Shown: positions 44,751-51,893, counted from the first letter of the stretch. The stretch: 64,000 nucleotides of DNA from Planctomycetota bacterium (GCA_022574595.1 JACZRS010000005.1:124001-188000); one strand, 5' to 3'. Numbers and translations are program-made. Notes: generated by a model from the letters alone, not told the origin.

Positions 44751-45569
44751 ATGCGACACCTCAATTTACTTTTAACGGTAATGTTACTCACCTTCGTTAG
44801 TGGGTGTTCCAAGAACGCTGCGACTGGCCGCAATCAGTTGATCCTCGTTTCGTCGGGAGATGTTAGGGCAATGGGCGAAGCCGCCAAGCCCGAGTTAACT
44901 AAACAGTATGGTGGCGAGGTCGCATCGGCTGAACTGCGCGCTTACGTTACGATGGTCGGCAGAGGTGTTGCAAAACGAGTTGAGCCGCAGTACTCAAATA
45001 TCAAATGGGAATTCATAACGCTAGATTCAGATATCATTAACGCTTTTGCATTGCCCGGCGGAAAGATTTTTGTCAGCCGAGGTCTAATAGAAAAATTCAC
45101 AACAGAAGCTCAACTTGCAGGTGTCCTCGGACATGAAATCGGCCACGTTACTGCACGTCATGTTGATGAACGATTAAGCCATGTCGTTGCGGCTGAGTTT
45201 GGATTGGGTATGCTCGGCCAAGCGTCGAAGTCTGACTTTGCCAACCTAGCTGCAAAAATGATCACTCAAGGCACACTACTAAAATTCAACCGTGATCAAG
45301 AACAAGAAGCAGATTCACAAGGTATCAAGTACATGGTTCGGGCTAGCTACGATCCGCATGGAATGCTTGAGGTATTGCAGATTCTTGAAAAGGCATCAAG
45401 AGGTTCGACTAAGCTTGAGATATTATCTACACACCCTGATCCCAAGCGCCGCATAAAGACAGTAAGAGCACTGCTTAAAGGAAAGTACGCTAAAACTCAA
45501 AAAAATCCAAAATACAAAACATGGGCAGGTAGATTTAAGCGCGATGCCATGCCTCACTTTAGTAAATAG
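44751..45569 (+). CDS. M48 family metalloprotease, lipoprotein
   Basis: The ATG at 44751 has GGAG seven bases upstream and opens a signal peptide ending in a lipobox (FVSGC). The zinc motif is LGHEIGHVTARHVDE and the third ligand lies in DQEQEADSQGIKYM. The LPGGKIFVSRGLIEKF segment and the HPDPKRRI tail are typical of the BepA/YfgC/LoiP group. It is a periplasmic-side protease acting on outer-membrane proteins or misfolded proteins. Length is 272 residues, without the TPR part of BepA. Confidence 0.92.
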   Translation: MRHLNLLLTVMLLTFVSGCSKNAATGRNQLILVSSGDVRAMGEAAKPELTKQYGGEVASAELRAYVTMVGRGVAKRVEPQYSNIKWEFITLDSDIINAFALPGGKIFVSRGLIEKFTTEAQLAGVLGHEIGHVTARHVDERLSHVVAAEFGLGMLGQASKSDFANLAAKMITQGTLLKFNRDQEQEADSQGIKYMVRASYDPHGMLEVLQILEKASRGSTKLEILSTHPDPKRRIKTVRALLKGKYAKTQKNPKYKTWAGRFKRDAMPHFSK

Positions 45570-45757
45570 GCAAACTAGGCTGGCAGGCTGCTTATCTCCC
45601 AATGTATTGACAAATGTAAATAAAACACTCCAGACGGCTTAAGGGATCATATTTACCAATAAGCGAGGTAGATCACTTAAATCTTCCCTACGAGTTATAC
45701 TAATTTACTAATACACGCTAGGATATGACCTTTCTCATTGCCCGTGGATGGTTGGCG

Positions 45758-46741
45758 ATGATCATAGATTTAAACACACAAGTTTGGACAAATCTCGATC
45801 AGCTTGGAAAAGAGCTTGCAGGGAAAGTACGCACACAATCAAACCAAGTAGGCGGAGCAATCGATGGCAGTTCTGCTGCTCATGAGCGAGCAGCCACCTG
45901 CGTTGATGGCTCTGTAATACTTGGCTTTAGATCCCAACTGCTTGGCGCACATATACCAAACGAATTTGTTGCAGAATATGTTGCCAAAGATCCCAGCCGC
46001 AGGGTAGGTGTTGCAGGCATAGATCCAATGAGCGATGATTGTATGGATCAAATAGATGTAGCTGTTGGACTAGGTCTAGCCGGCATAGCGGTTTCCCCCA
46101 CTTGCCAGGGATTTCATCCATCACATTCCGATGCAATGAAAGTTTACGAACGATGTGCTGATTTGTCGTTGCCGCTATTTGTAATAACTCAGCAGCCATT
46201 AACCCCAGCAGCTCAGTTGGAATTCGCCAGACCCGCAAGCTGGGATGAAGTAGCACGAGCCTTGCCAAAGTTACCAATCGTTATTAGCCAACTTGGTCAT
46301 CCGTGGATTGATGAAACGCTACTGTTGCTTAGCAAACACGAATGTGTCTTTGCAGATATCTCCCTCGTGGCCTCTCGTCCCTGGCAACTTTACAACGCAT
46401 TACTAAATGCTTTTAGCATGGAGGTTATGGACAAATTGCTATTCGGCTCAGGCTTCCCACTAGAAACTCCCGCAAGAGCGATCGAGTCTTTATATACCGT
46501 CAACGCATTCAGTCACGGTACTCAACTTCCCTCTGTGGCGCGCGCATCTATACGCTCGATTGTTGAGCGCGATAGTCTTGCATGCCTTGGTATTGATTCT
46601 GAAATTACCGCAGCTTCGCACAGAGCTGACGTAGATGAAGATGAAGGAATGACCTTGGATGATTACGCTCCAGCTGATGGGCGATTGGAAGAATCATCGG
46701 AAGGACATTCCGGGGGTAATTTCGGGGGTAGTTCCGGGTGA
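45758..46741 (+). CDS. Amidohydrolase-2-like TIM-barrel protein with lost metal site
   Basis: The start is placed at the ATG 45758 with GGATGG upstream; an ATG at 45725 adds 11 residues. The barrel is seen in VGVAGIDPMSDDCMDQIDVAVG, GIAVSPTCQGFHPSHSDAMKVYERC, PIVISQLGHPWIDETLLLL and LLFGSGFPLETPARAI. In active members the first strand reads DxHxH and the last GSDxP. Here these are DLNTQVW and GSGFP, so metal ligands are missing. It is likely non-catalytic or uses other residues. The C-terminus is a Gly/Ser/Glu-rich tail. It is just before a lipoprotein gene. Confidence 0.65.
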   Translation: MIIDLNTQVWTNLDQLGKELAGKVRTQSNQVGGAIDGSSAAHERAATCVDGSVILGFRSQLLGAHIPNEFVAEYVAKDPSRRVGVAGIDPMSDDCMDQIDVAVGLGLAGIAVSPTCQGFHPSHSDAMKVYERCADLSLPLFVITQQPLTPAAQLEFARPASWDEVARALPKLPIVISQLGHPWIDETLLLLSKHECVFADISLVASRPWQLYNALLNAFSMEVMDKLLFGSGFPLETPARAIESLYTVNAFSHGTQLPSVARASIRSIVERDSLACLGIDSEITAASHRADVDEDEGMTLDDYAPADGRLEESSEGHSGGNFGGSSG

Positions 46742-46755
46742 AGTTTCGAGGGCGT

Positions 46756-47415
46756 ATGAACATAACAAAGCAATTAAAGATTAAACATGCTTTACTTAGC
46801 GTAATTACGCTTGTTGCTATATCAATAGTATCAGCGTGCGAATTAATTAAACCGGTCGGATCCATGCGCGCCCAATCACTGAATGCTGATCCGGTTGCTA
46901 TTGACGCAAAGTACTCAACTGCTTTTTATGCACATGGGGGAGCGTTAGAATCGTCCTTCATTCTATCTGATGTTCCGTTTGAAATATTACTGAAATCTAA
47001 AGTTAGTAACGGGCACATTCTCCACGTGCAGATGCTCTGGGTGCCTAAACCGGGATCAACGCCCATGGATTCATCTGCAACAAACGTATCCATTCGCTAC
47101 ATCATCATGTCTGATGGCGAACTAGGCTTATATACCGGAGCAGGATTCGCATTACCACAAGACAAAATGGGTAGTGATCTGGTAACCATTGATCTTCGAA
47201 GCGCATCGCTAGCCTTAACGGAATCAACATCCGGCTTTGTAGATTTACTCACACCCGCAAGCCTTACAGGCAATTTTACAGCAACGTTAAATGACCAAAG
47301 AACTAAGCAAATGCGATCCGCACTTAGAAGAATTATTAATTCAGCCCTGCCTCGATCACGGAACGCCAAAGCCGATGACAAGAATGTGTACGCCCTACAA
47401 GCCGAACCTGGATAA
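46756..47415 (+). CDS. Lipoprotein, unknown function
   Basis: The ATG at 46756 has GAGGG upstream; a GTG at 46738 overlapping the previous stop is the alternative. The signal peptide ends in a lipobox (SIVSACEL). The mature part of about 195 residues has strands such as AFYAHGGALESSFILSD and DLVTIDLRSASLALT, looking like a beta-sandwich. No family recognised. It probably shares a transcript with the amidohydrolase-like gene and ends just before a hairpin. Confidence 0.6.
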   Translation: MNITKQLKIKHALLSVITLVAISIVSACELIKPVGSMRAQSLNADPVAIDAKYSTAFYAHGGALESSFILSDVPFEILLKSKVSNGHILHVQMLWVPKPGSTPMDSSATNVSIRYIIMSDGELGLYTGAGFALPQDKMGSDLVTIDLRSASLALTESTSGFVDLLTPASLTGNFTATLNDQRTKQMRSALRRIINSALPRSRNAKADDKNVYALQAEPG

Positions 47416-47422
47416 TCCATTT

Positions 47423-47448
47423 AGCCCCGGGTGAACACACCCGGGGCT
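47423..47448 (+). terminator. Hairpin downstream of the lipoprotein gene
   Basis: A perfect 10 bp stem (AGCCCCGGGT, 47423-47432 with 47439-47448) and a 6-base loop, followed by TCTTAC. The left arm with its flank CATTTAGCCCCGGGTGAACA is repeated at 47546-47567, which marks one edge of the following repeat patch. Confidence 0.75.
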
Positions 47449-47566
47449 TCTTACAATCGAATAAAAACACAACATGTCAAACTCACCCCCATTAGCGCCC
47501 GGCTTCGCCGGGCAAATGGCGCACAATTGCACAACCACATTCAATCATTTAGCCCCGGGTGAACAC

Positions 47567-47614
47567 ATCAGCGATCTACTCATCCTCTTCGCCAATTGGG
47601 GTCCGTGTAAATAA
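47567..47614 (+). pseudogene. 3' remnant of a dockerin-tail gene
   Basis: The plus frame reads SDLLILFANWGPCK and a stop, almost the same as the end of the intact dockerin protein encoded at 56044-57975 (TDLLILFANWGPCI). Sequence similarity continues past the stop codon into the downstream repeat. The 5' side is cut off at a copy of the terminator arm of the lipoprotein gene. Only the last 14 codons remain, so this is a gene fragment. Confidence 0.8.
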
Positions 47615-47700
47615 AAAAACCCGGACGCCCATGGATTCCGGGGTAGCAATCCATGGGGTATTCTTAAGATGGCATCATGGCATCAAGACATCTGCGTGTA
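47615..47700 (+). repeat. Copy of the region downstream of the dockerin gene
   Basis: CCCATGG, AGCAATCCATGGGGT and GGCATCATGGCATC blocks match, in the same order relative to the dockerin stop codon, the reverse complement of 55930-56043. The two copies therefore share gene end plus downstream flank. Confidence 0.75.
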
Positions 47701-47918
47701 AAGTCGTCCCGATTCCATCGGGAATGGCCGCGCTCCTGGCTTATGAGTCATGGTCTTCTTATACCTCACCACTCCCAAGGGTTTCCCCTAGTCAACCAGT
47801 TAGGCGTCACCTAAATAGGGGATAGGAACCGGGCTAGTCGTAGCTATGTTCCGTGAATCGCTTAATATCATTGCGGATGGACGTGCGGAGGATCAATCGC
47901 CCGAAATCTCTGCTAGAA

Positions 47919-47936
47919 TGTCCAAGAGTATGGACA
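47919..47936. promoter_or_regulatory. Palindromic operator-like site before the helical hypothetical gene
   Basis: TGTCCA-AGAGTA-TGGACA, a perfect 6 bp inverted repeat, immediately follows a TAGAAT (47914-47919) that could be a -10 box. It lies 26 bases ahead of the start codon at 47962. A repressor bound here would block transcription of the gene and possibly of the downstream TIR pair. No good -35 was found. Confidence 0.4.
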
Positions 47937-47961
47937 AATCCAACACGAAGGATCCTTCCGC

Positions 47962-48732
47962 ATGAATGAAAAAGATCCAATCTTTGATGATGCTTTTGTC
48001 GCAAATTTGCCAGATGATCCATGGGATCGCTTAGCTCAAGTTTGTAATTACTTCAATGAGTGGTACGGAAAGTTAGCAGGAGGTACGCATATCCAGCATC
48101 ACGAACAGATCATTGATGCCTACGCTCTTTTGCGCACTGTATTATCACAGCACAAAGAACATCTAAAAGACATCCCGAATGCATTCAAGGTTCAGCACAA
48201 TCCCCAAGACAACGTAAATAACATTGTTTCACAATTCAAAAAAATAAGCGATTTGGCTCAACAGACCCTTGGCCACCGCTTTGCGGATTATAATTTCACA
48301 ACATCGAGTGAACGCTATGAAGCTATGTTCGCTGACGATTTGCGGATTGAGTTTCATGAAGATGATATTGCTCGACTGCAGGTGCTGATAAATGAGCTTC
48401 GGGATGAAATATCCGGATGTGCATCACTCGAAGCGAACCACCAATATAGATTGCTAAGAAGACTTGAGCGCCTACAGAAAGAATTACATAAGACAGTGTC
48501 CAACCTCGATAATATGTGGATATTCATTGGCGATGCAGCGTTTGTATTGGGTAAGGCAGCAGAAGATGTAAAACCGATGTTTGTTCTGATTCGTGAAATG
48601 ATGGGAATCACACGAAACGCAATGGCAAGGGCGCATGGACTTCCTGCAGCAGAAATTCAGGATTTCTTGCTCGAAACTAAGGAAGTCGTTACTGATGCGA
48701 TTACAACTACAGCTGAGGATATTATCACGTAA
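47962..48732 (+). CDS. Helical hypothetical protein upstream of the TIR module
   Basis: A 256-residue, mostly helical, acidic protein with no signal peptide or membrane segment. AAGGAT precedes the ATG. A possible coiled coil lies at about residues 130-180 (DDIARLQVLINELRDEI, YRLLRRLERLQKELHK). The middle has repeated Asn/Gln/His content (HNPQDNVNNIVSQFKKI). No family recognised. It lies 75 bases before the membrane protein gene on the same strand, with a hairpin in between, so it could be part of the same module or only a neighbour. Confidence 0.65.
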   Translation: MNEKDPIFDDAFVANLPDDPWDRLAQVCNYFNEWYGKLAGGTHIQHHEQIIDAYALLRTVLSQHKEHLKDIPNAFKVQHNPQDNVNNIVSQFKKISDLAQQTLGHRFADYNFTTSSERYEAMFADDLRIEFHEDDIARLQVLINELRDEISGCASLEANHQYRLLRRLERLQKELHKTVSNLDNMWIFIGDAAFVLGKAAEDVKPMFVLIREMMGITRNAMARAHGLPAAEIQDFLLETKEVVTDAITTTAEDIIT

Positions 48733-48735
48733 GAG

Positions 48736-48767
48736 GTTCCGCCATATAAAATGGCGAGTCACGGAAC
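48736..48767. promoter_or_regulatory. Nested hairpin ahead of the TIR/membrane pair
   Basis: CGCCAT-ATAAA-ATGGCG (48740-48756) lies inside GTTCCG/CGGAAC arms (48736-48741, 48762-48767). It sits between the helical gene and the membrane protein gene and may act as an attenuator, a processing site or an operator. Confidence 0.4.
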
Positions 48768-48807
48768 AGGCAGCTAATTGCCATGCCATTAAACGGGAGG
48801 AGAGAGC

Positions 48808-49239
48808 ATGACTAATGAGCAAGTGAAACACTTAGAGTTTATTCAAAGCATAATCTCCCGTATGAACACAAATTCTTTTCAGATCAAGGCATGGACAGTG
48901 ACATTAGTCTCAGCCCTTCTGGCTATATTTGCATCAACCAAGAATGACTGCTTTGTTCTTGTTGCGGTTTTTCCTGCTGTCGTCTTGTGGTTTCTCGACT
49001 CTTACTATCTTATGCAAGAGCGAAAATTCCGTGGCCTATACAATGATGTAGCTGGGGTTTCGGAACATTCAAAGCAAATCAAGATATTTGCGATGCGCCC
49101 TGATCTATACACTGGAGGAAAATACTCCTATTGGAGTACCTTCACCTCTGTCACCATCTTGACGTTGTATCTATCTATTATTATCGGATTGGCCAGTCTT
49201 TATATCTATCTACAGTGTTTTGTAACGAAAGGAACATAG
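48808..49239 (+). CDS. Small multi-pass membrane protein paired with a TIR protein
   Basis: A 143-residue protein preceded by a strong GGGAGGAGAG. The N-terminal NEQVKHLEFIQSIISRMNTNSFQIKAW helix leads into a membrane hairpin at about residues 29-45 and 48-66. The charged LMQERKFRGLYNDV segment follows, and a third membrane segment lies at about 112-134. The hairpin followed by a charged helix recalls the 2TM SLATT-type effectors of nucleotide-signalling defence systems, and I associate proteins opening with this NEQ-HLEFIQ motif with TIR genes, but that is memory and not a search result. The TIR gene starts three bases after its stop, so the two are made together. Predicted role: pore-forming or membrane-disrupting effector. 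Confidence 0.7.
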   Translation: MTNEQVKHLEFIQSIISRMNTNSFQIKAWTVTLVSALLAIFASTKNDCFVLVAVFPAVVLWFLDSYYLMQERKFRGLYNDVAGVSEHSKQIKIFAMRPDLYTGGKYSYWSTFTSVTILTLYLSIIIGLASLYIYLQCFVTKGT

Positions 49240-49242
49240 CTC

Positions 49243-49740
49243 ATGGCTAGGAGAGTATTCTACAGTTTTCATTACAAACCTGATGCAATGCGGGCATCGC
49301 TTGTACGGCAAATCGGCGCGCTTGAAGGAAACAGACCAGTCTCTGACAATGACTGGGAAAAGGTAGTCGGCGGGGGCGTAGCTGCTATCAAGAAGTGGAT
49401 TGCTGGGCAGATGTCCGAGAGATCATGTACAGTCGTTCTTGTGGGGCAACAAACAGCCAATCGGAAATGGATAAATTACGAGATTATACAATCATGGAAT
49501 GCTAACATGGGGGTTGTAGGAATTCACATACATGGACTCAAGAATACCGACGGTAAAATTGCGCCGAAGGGGAACAATCCATTCGATCATGTAACTCATA
49601 CTCCAACCAAAAAAAAACTATCTACGCTTGTCAAATGTTACAATCCAGCGGGTACCAATAGTAAAGAGCGATATGCATGGATAACAAAGAATCTGGCAAA
49701 TGCTGTGGAGGAAGCTATAGATATCCGCGGGGCTAACTAA
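49243..49740 (+). CDS. TIR-domain protein, DUF1863/ThsB-like
   Basis: A 165-residue protein that is entirely a TIR-like (MTH538/DUF1863) domain. It has RRVFYSFHYKPDAMRASLVR at the start, EGNRPVSDNDWEKV, AIKKWIAGQMSERSCTVVLVG, TANRKWINYEIIQSW and VVGIHIHGLKN. The glutamate in WINYEI is at the place of the catalytic glutamate of TIR NADases. ThsB proteins of Thoeris sense phage and make an ADP-ribose signal that switches on an effector. The partner here is a small membrane protein rather than a SIR2 or Macro ThsA. An AAAGGA lies within the end of the upstream gene. NADase or signal-synthesis activity is inferred from the family. Confidence 0.85.
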   Translation: MARRVFYSFHYKPDAMRASLVRQIGALEGNRPVSDNDWEKVVGGGVAAIKKWIAGQMSERSCTVVLVGQQTANRKWINYEIIQSWNANMGVVGIHIHGLKNTDGKIAPKGNNPFDHVTHTPTKKKLSTLVKCYNPAGTNSKERYAWITKNLANAVEEAIDIRGAN

Positions 49741-49885
49741 TGAAAGAATGACCTTACAAACCCACAATGGCAGAGTAGTTCTGCTTGTAGCGAAGCGATG
49801 AGGATTTTGGGAAAATCATCATGCTAGTGACCGTGCAGGAGAGCTTGAATGAAGTCCATGTACAGAAGATGTGAAGGTGATCGTA

Positions 49886-50203
49886 ATGTTTATAAACTAT
49901 GATCCTGATGCCAAGCCAGAAGTAACAAAAGAAATGCTCGAGGAGGCAGAAGAGCTTAGACTCCAACTGGTCAATGTGATTTGCGATGAGCAAGGCGCAA
50001 AGGTAGGAGACCCTGATGGCGTCACATTCATTGCATTGGTACCTTTTCTGCCTCGAACAGGCGATCGGATAGAGCTTCAAGATGGCAACATGTGTGAAGT
50101 GAAACGGACTTATTTCAGAGTAGTACAGAGTAATAGCGACTCTGGACAAATTATGTCGATCAAGTTGCATCCGACCGTTGTTGCCCACAGAATCAAAAAG
50201 TAG
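49886..50203 (+). CDS. Hypothetical protein
   Basis: A 105-residue acidic protein. The ATG at 49886 has AAGGTGA six bases upstream; an in-frame GTG lies 15 bases earlier. The N-terminal half is helical (EVTKEMLEEAEELRLQLV); the C-terminal half has strands (VTFIALVPFLPRTGDRIELQDG, CEVKRTYFRVV) resembling the short beta domains of accessory-region proteins. It follows the TIR gene after 145 bases. No family recognised. Confidence 0.55.
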   Translation: MFINYDPDAKPEVTKEMLEEAEELRLQLVNVICDEQGAKVGDPDGVTFIALVPFLPRTGDRIELQDGNMCEVKRTYFRVVQSNSDSGQIMSIKLHPTVVAHRIKK

Positions 50204-50272
50204 GTCAAACAAATGTGCAAGGATGATCTATTTGAAATCCAAGTGCAGTAGGGAATGGACGCCATTGCATTC

Positions 50273-50440
50273 CTACTTCTTCAAAACCCGATTTGCGATC
50301 TTTTCCAAGTGGTGTCGTGCCCAATTGCTTAGCGGTCGATCCTCAGCTTCCGCAGCTTTACGAAGGAGATCTAACTGCTTCTTAGTGAGGCGAACTTGCA
50401 GAGTCTGATCATAATTACGGAATTGCTTTTTCTTGGCCAT
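50273..50440 (-). CDS. Ribbon-helix-helix (CopG/Arc-like) small DNA-binding protein
   Basis: A 55-residue frame reading MAKKKQFRNYDQTLQVRL, then TKKQLDLLRKAAEAEDRPLS and NWARHHLEKIANRVLKK. A beta strand (LQVRL) is followed by two helices with a PLSNW turn, which is the RHH repressor or antitoxin pattern. The ATG is at 50440. A perfect inverted repeat (50463-50476) lies 22 bases upstream, fitting self-repression. There is no obvious toxin next to it on the same strand. Likely a small regulator of the accessory region. Confidence 0.75.
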   Translation of the reverse strand: MAKKKQFRNYDQTLQVRLTKKQLDLLRKAAEAEDRPLSNWARHHLEKIANRVLKK

Positions 50441-50462
50441 TAGCGAATTCTAATCAATTTTG

Positions 50463-50476
50463 TCGGAATTGTCCGA
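50463..50476. promoter_or_regulatory. Inverted repeat, candidate RHH operator
   Basis: TCGGA-ATTG-TCCGA is a perfect 5 bp inverted repeat between the divergent RHH gene and the gene at 50606. It lies 8 bases upstream of the -35 of the plus-strand promoter at 50485-50513, so it could control both directions. Confidence 0.5.
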
Positions 50477-50484
50477 TACATCGC

Positions 50485-50513
50485 TTGACAAGAACCTTCT
50501 AAGGCAGTACATT
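50485..50513 (+). promoter_or_regulatory. Sigma-70-type promoter for the gene at 50606
   Basis: A perfect -35 TTGACA (50485-50490), a 17-base spacer, and TACATT (50508-50513). It points toward the gene starting at 50606 and leaves a leader of about 85 bases. Confidence 0.55.
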
Positions 50514-50546
50514 GTTTCTTGGCCAATGTGGCCTTTAACTAAAATT

Positions 50547-50575
50547 GCCCCCGCGCTGTAAGAGCAGCCGGGGGC
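50547..50575 (+). promoter_or_regulatory. GC-rich leader hairpin
   Basis: GCCCCCG (50547-50553) pairs with CGGGGGC (50569-50575), with an inner GCTG/CAGC arm. It lies in the leader of the gene at 50606, 18 bases before its AGGAG. It may shield translation or mark an attenuator. Confidence 0.45.
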
Positions 50576-50605
50576 GTGGATCGAACCCGATAAAGGAGTC
50601 CGACC

Positions 50606-51076
50606 GTGACTACTGTAGCTGCATTTGTATCGTCAAGCACTCCCCCGGAAGTTTCCGGGGCGCAAACCCCTCCAACACAAGCGTTTATGGCAATTGATAA
50701 GTCGCCCGATCCCGATCCCGGGACAAGGGGGACTGCCAGCGACCTGTACAACGAAAAGTATTGTCTGCAACTGACCGGACTTTCTATTCAGGAAACGTCA
50801 ATATCAGTAGGCAAGTACCTCAACATCTATTGGCACTCAATACTCGAAGTAGACCCACTACTAAGAGCAGCTTTGCTTCCAATTAAAAGTTGCACACCGG
50901 ATCGCCTAAAGCAATGTATGAACGCACTGATACAAAGGTATCCAGATCCACGAGGCATGCATCGTTGGATGAAACGACATATGCGCCAACTTGTGCCGCT
51001 GCTGGATTGGAAAATTGTGCTGGCCTACGCCCGCTTCAATGACCCGGCAATCGCAGAAGAAGCAATCAAGTCGTAG
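50606..51076 (+). CDS. Hypothetical protein with GTG start
   Basis: A 156-residue protein. The GTG at 50606 has AAAGGAG eight bases upstream. The N-terminal 55 residues are Pro/Ser/Thr-rich and unstructured; the rest is helical (SVGKYLNIYWHSILEVDPLLRAALLP, then RLKQCMNALIQRYPDPRGMHRWMKRHMRQLVPLLDWKIV, shown in parts) and basic near the end. It could be an RNA- or DNA-binding regulatory protein. No family recognised. It is transcribed from the TTGACA/TACATT promoter, divergent from the RHH gene. Confidence 0.55.
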   Translation: MTTVAAFVSSSTPPEVSGAQTPPTQAFMAIDKSPDPDPGTRGTASDLYNEKYCLQLTGLSIQETSISVGKYLNIYWHSILEVDPLLRAALLPIKSCTPDRLKQCMNALIQRYPDPRGMHRWMKRHMRQLVPLLDWKIVLAYARFNDPAIAEEAIKS

Positions 51077-51097
51077 GTATACACAAAGAATAAAGAA

Positions 51098-51175
51098 CCC
51101 TCACCCCCAACCCCTCTCCCAAAGGTAGAGGGGAGTCAGAAAGCCCTCTCCCCCTGGGAGAGGGTTGGGTGAGGG
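51098..51175. repeat. CCCTCACCC-type palindromic repeat
   Basis: The left arm (51098-51120) of CCCTCACCC and CTCTCCC units is matched in reverse by 51156-51175 (GGGAGAGGG, GGGTGAGGG). A smaller internal GTAGAGGGGAGT/CCCTCTCC arm follows. Similar elements with these CCCTCACCC/GGTGAGGG arms are found dispersed in many bacterial genomes. Confidence 0.8.
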
Positions 51176-51210
51176 TCAGGTGTTTTTGCATAATCACAAG
51201 GGGCAAAGCA

Positions 51211-51624
51211 ATGGCTAAGACGAAGAAAAAACGAAAGACAAAGACGAATTCAACGCCGAGTGTTCGCGTGCCGTGTTCGGCACTATTAGATATAGTAGAT
51301 GAAATTAACGATCTTACCGCAGCGCTGGGTTGTTTACCTGAATTGCGAATGATGAGTTCAACCATGCGGGATATTATTCAGCCGCCAAATGAAGACCGTG
51401 TTCCAAGCAGTGCTGATGGTTTAGGGCAATGCGCGCTAAAATTATTTGATAAGCGATTAGATAAGTATTTGTGTGCCGCAGGTAATGTGTTCATCAAGCG
51501 GGCGAGCATGGTGTGTCCGACTGAGATGGCAGATATGGTGGATATGATTCCGGATGCTGTAAGGTGGCGTTTATATCGACTGGAAGCGTTGATCGTTCTG
51601 CTGAAAGAAGAACAACTGAAGTAG
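51211..51624 (+). CDS. Hypothetical protein with Lys-rich N-terminus
   Basis: The ATG at 51211 has AAGGGG nine bases upstream. The first 17 residues are extremely basic (KTKKKRKTKT), followed by a soluble domain with LLDIVDEINDLTAALGC, SSADGLGQCALKLFDKRL and a helical C-terminus (WRLYRLEALIVLLKEEQL). Several cysteines are present without a metal pattern. It starts right after the CCCTCACCC repeat. No family recognised. Confidence 0.5.
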   Translation: MAKTKKKRKTKTNSTPSVRVPCSALLDIVDEINDLTAALGCLPELRMMSSTMRDIIQPPNEDRVPSSADGLGQCALKLFDKRLDKYLCAAGNVFIKRASMVCPTEMADMVDMIPDAVRWRLYRLEALIVLLKEEQLK

Positions 51625-51893
51625 TAGAGAAGAAAAGCCGACGGCAGTCGTTTTTTCTTGGCGAGTTTGTTGCAGAGGAGAGGGGGATAAGATACGCGGC
51701 TAACGAACGTGGCTTGGCGGTAATTTGGGCTCTATTAATCCTTGTTGGTTTGGGATTAGTGTTGCTTGCAAGCGCGGTGGGAAATTCAACAAGTCCGCCC
51801 GGCTGGAGTGATTTTGTGCCACTGCTTTATGCTCTGGGCGGCTTGATTGTTGGCATTTTTCTCATCTACTACGGGCGGATTCTTCGCAAGTAA
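51564..51893 (+). CDS. Small two-pass membrane protein
   Basis: A frame of up to 109 residues overlapping the end of the preceding gene by 60 bases. The C-terminal 65 residues hold two membrane segments (AVIWALLILVGLGLVLLASAV and LLYALGGLIVGIFLIYYGRIL, each quoted in part). The first part is basic and polar. There is no good ribosome site for the GTG at 51564, so the true start may be further in. Function unknown. Confidence 0.5.
   Translation: MAFISTGSVDRSAERRTTEVVEKKSRRQSFFLGEFVAEERGIRYAANERGLAVIWALLILVGLGLVLLASAVGNSTSPPGWSDFVPLLYALGGLIVGIFLIYYGRILRK

Larger units (their letters stand above)
47449..47961. other. Long repeat-rich spacer at the edge of the accessory region
   Basis: No intact gene. 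In order: a REP-like hairpin GCCCGGC-TTC-GCCGGGC (47497-47513), a second copy of the 22-base CATTTAGCCCCGGGTGAACA-type sequence (47546-47567), the 3' remnant of a dockerin-type gene (47567-47614), a CCATGG-containing palindromic stretch (47630-47665) and GGCATCATGGCATC units, then about 250 unremarkable bases ending in a palindromic operator-like site (47919-47936) ahead of the next gene. Confidence 0.75.

Noticed and set aside
47559-47825. Plus-strand frame of 88 residues in the repeat-rich spacer
   Set aside because: It runs through palindromes and the dockerin remnant in the wrong frame.
47962-49740. Possibility that the TIR locus is CBASS
   Set aside because: No CD-NTase cyclase or Cap2/Cap3 genes are present.
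49754-50212. Minus-strand frame of about 150 residues opposite the gene at 49886
   Set aside because: The plus frame has a good ribosome site and protein-like composition; the minus frame has neither.
50178-50408. Plus-strand frame over the RHH gene
   Set aside because: It is the antisense of the RHH gene, which has the recognisable fold.
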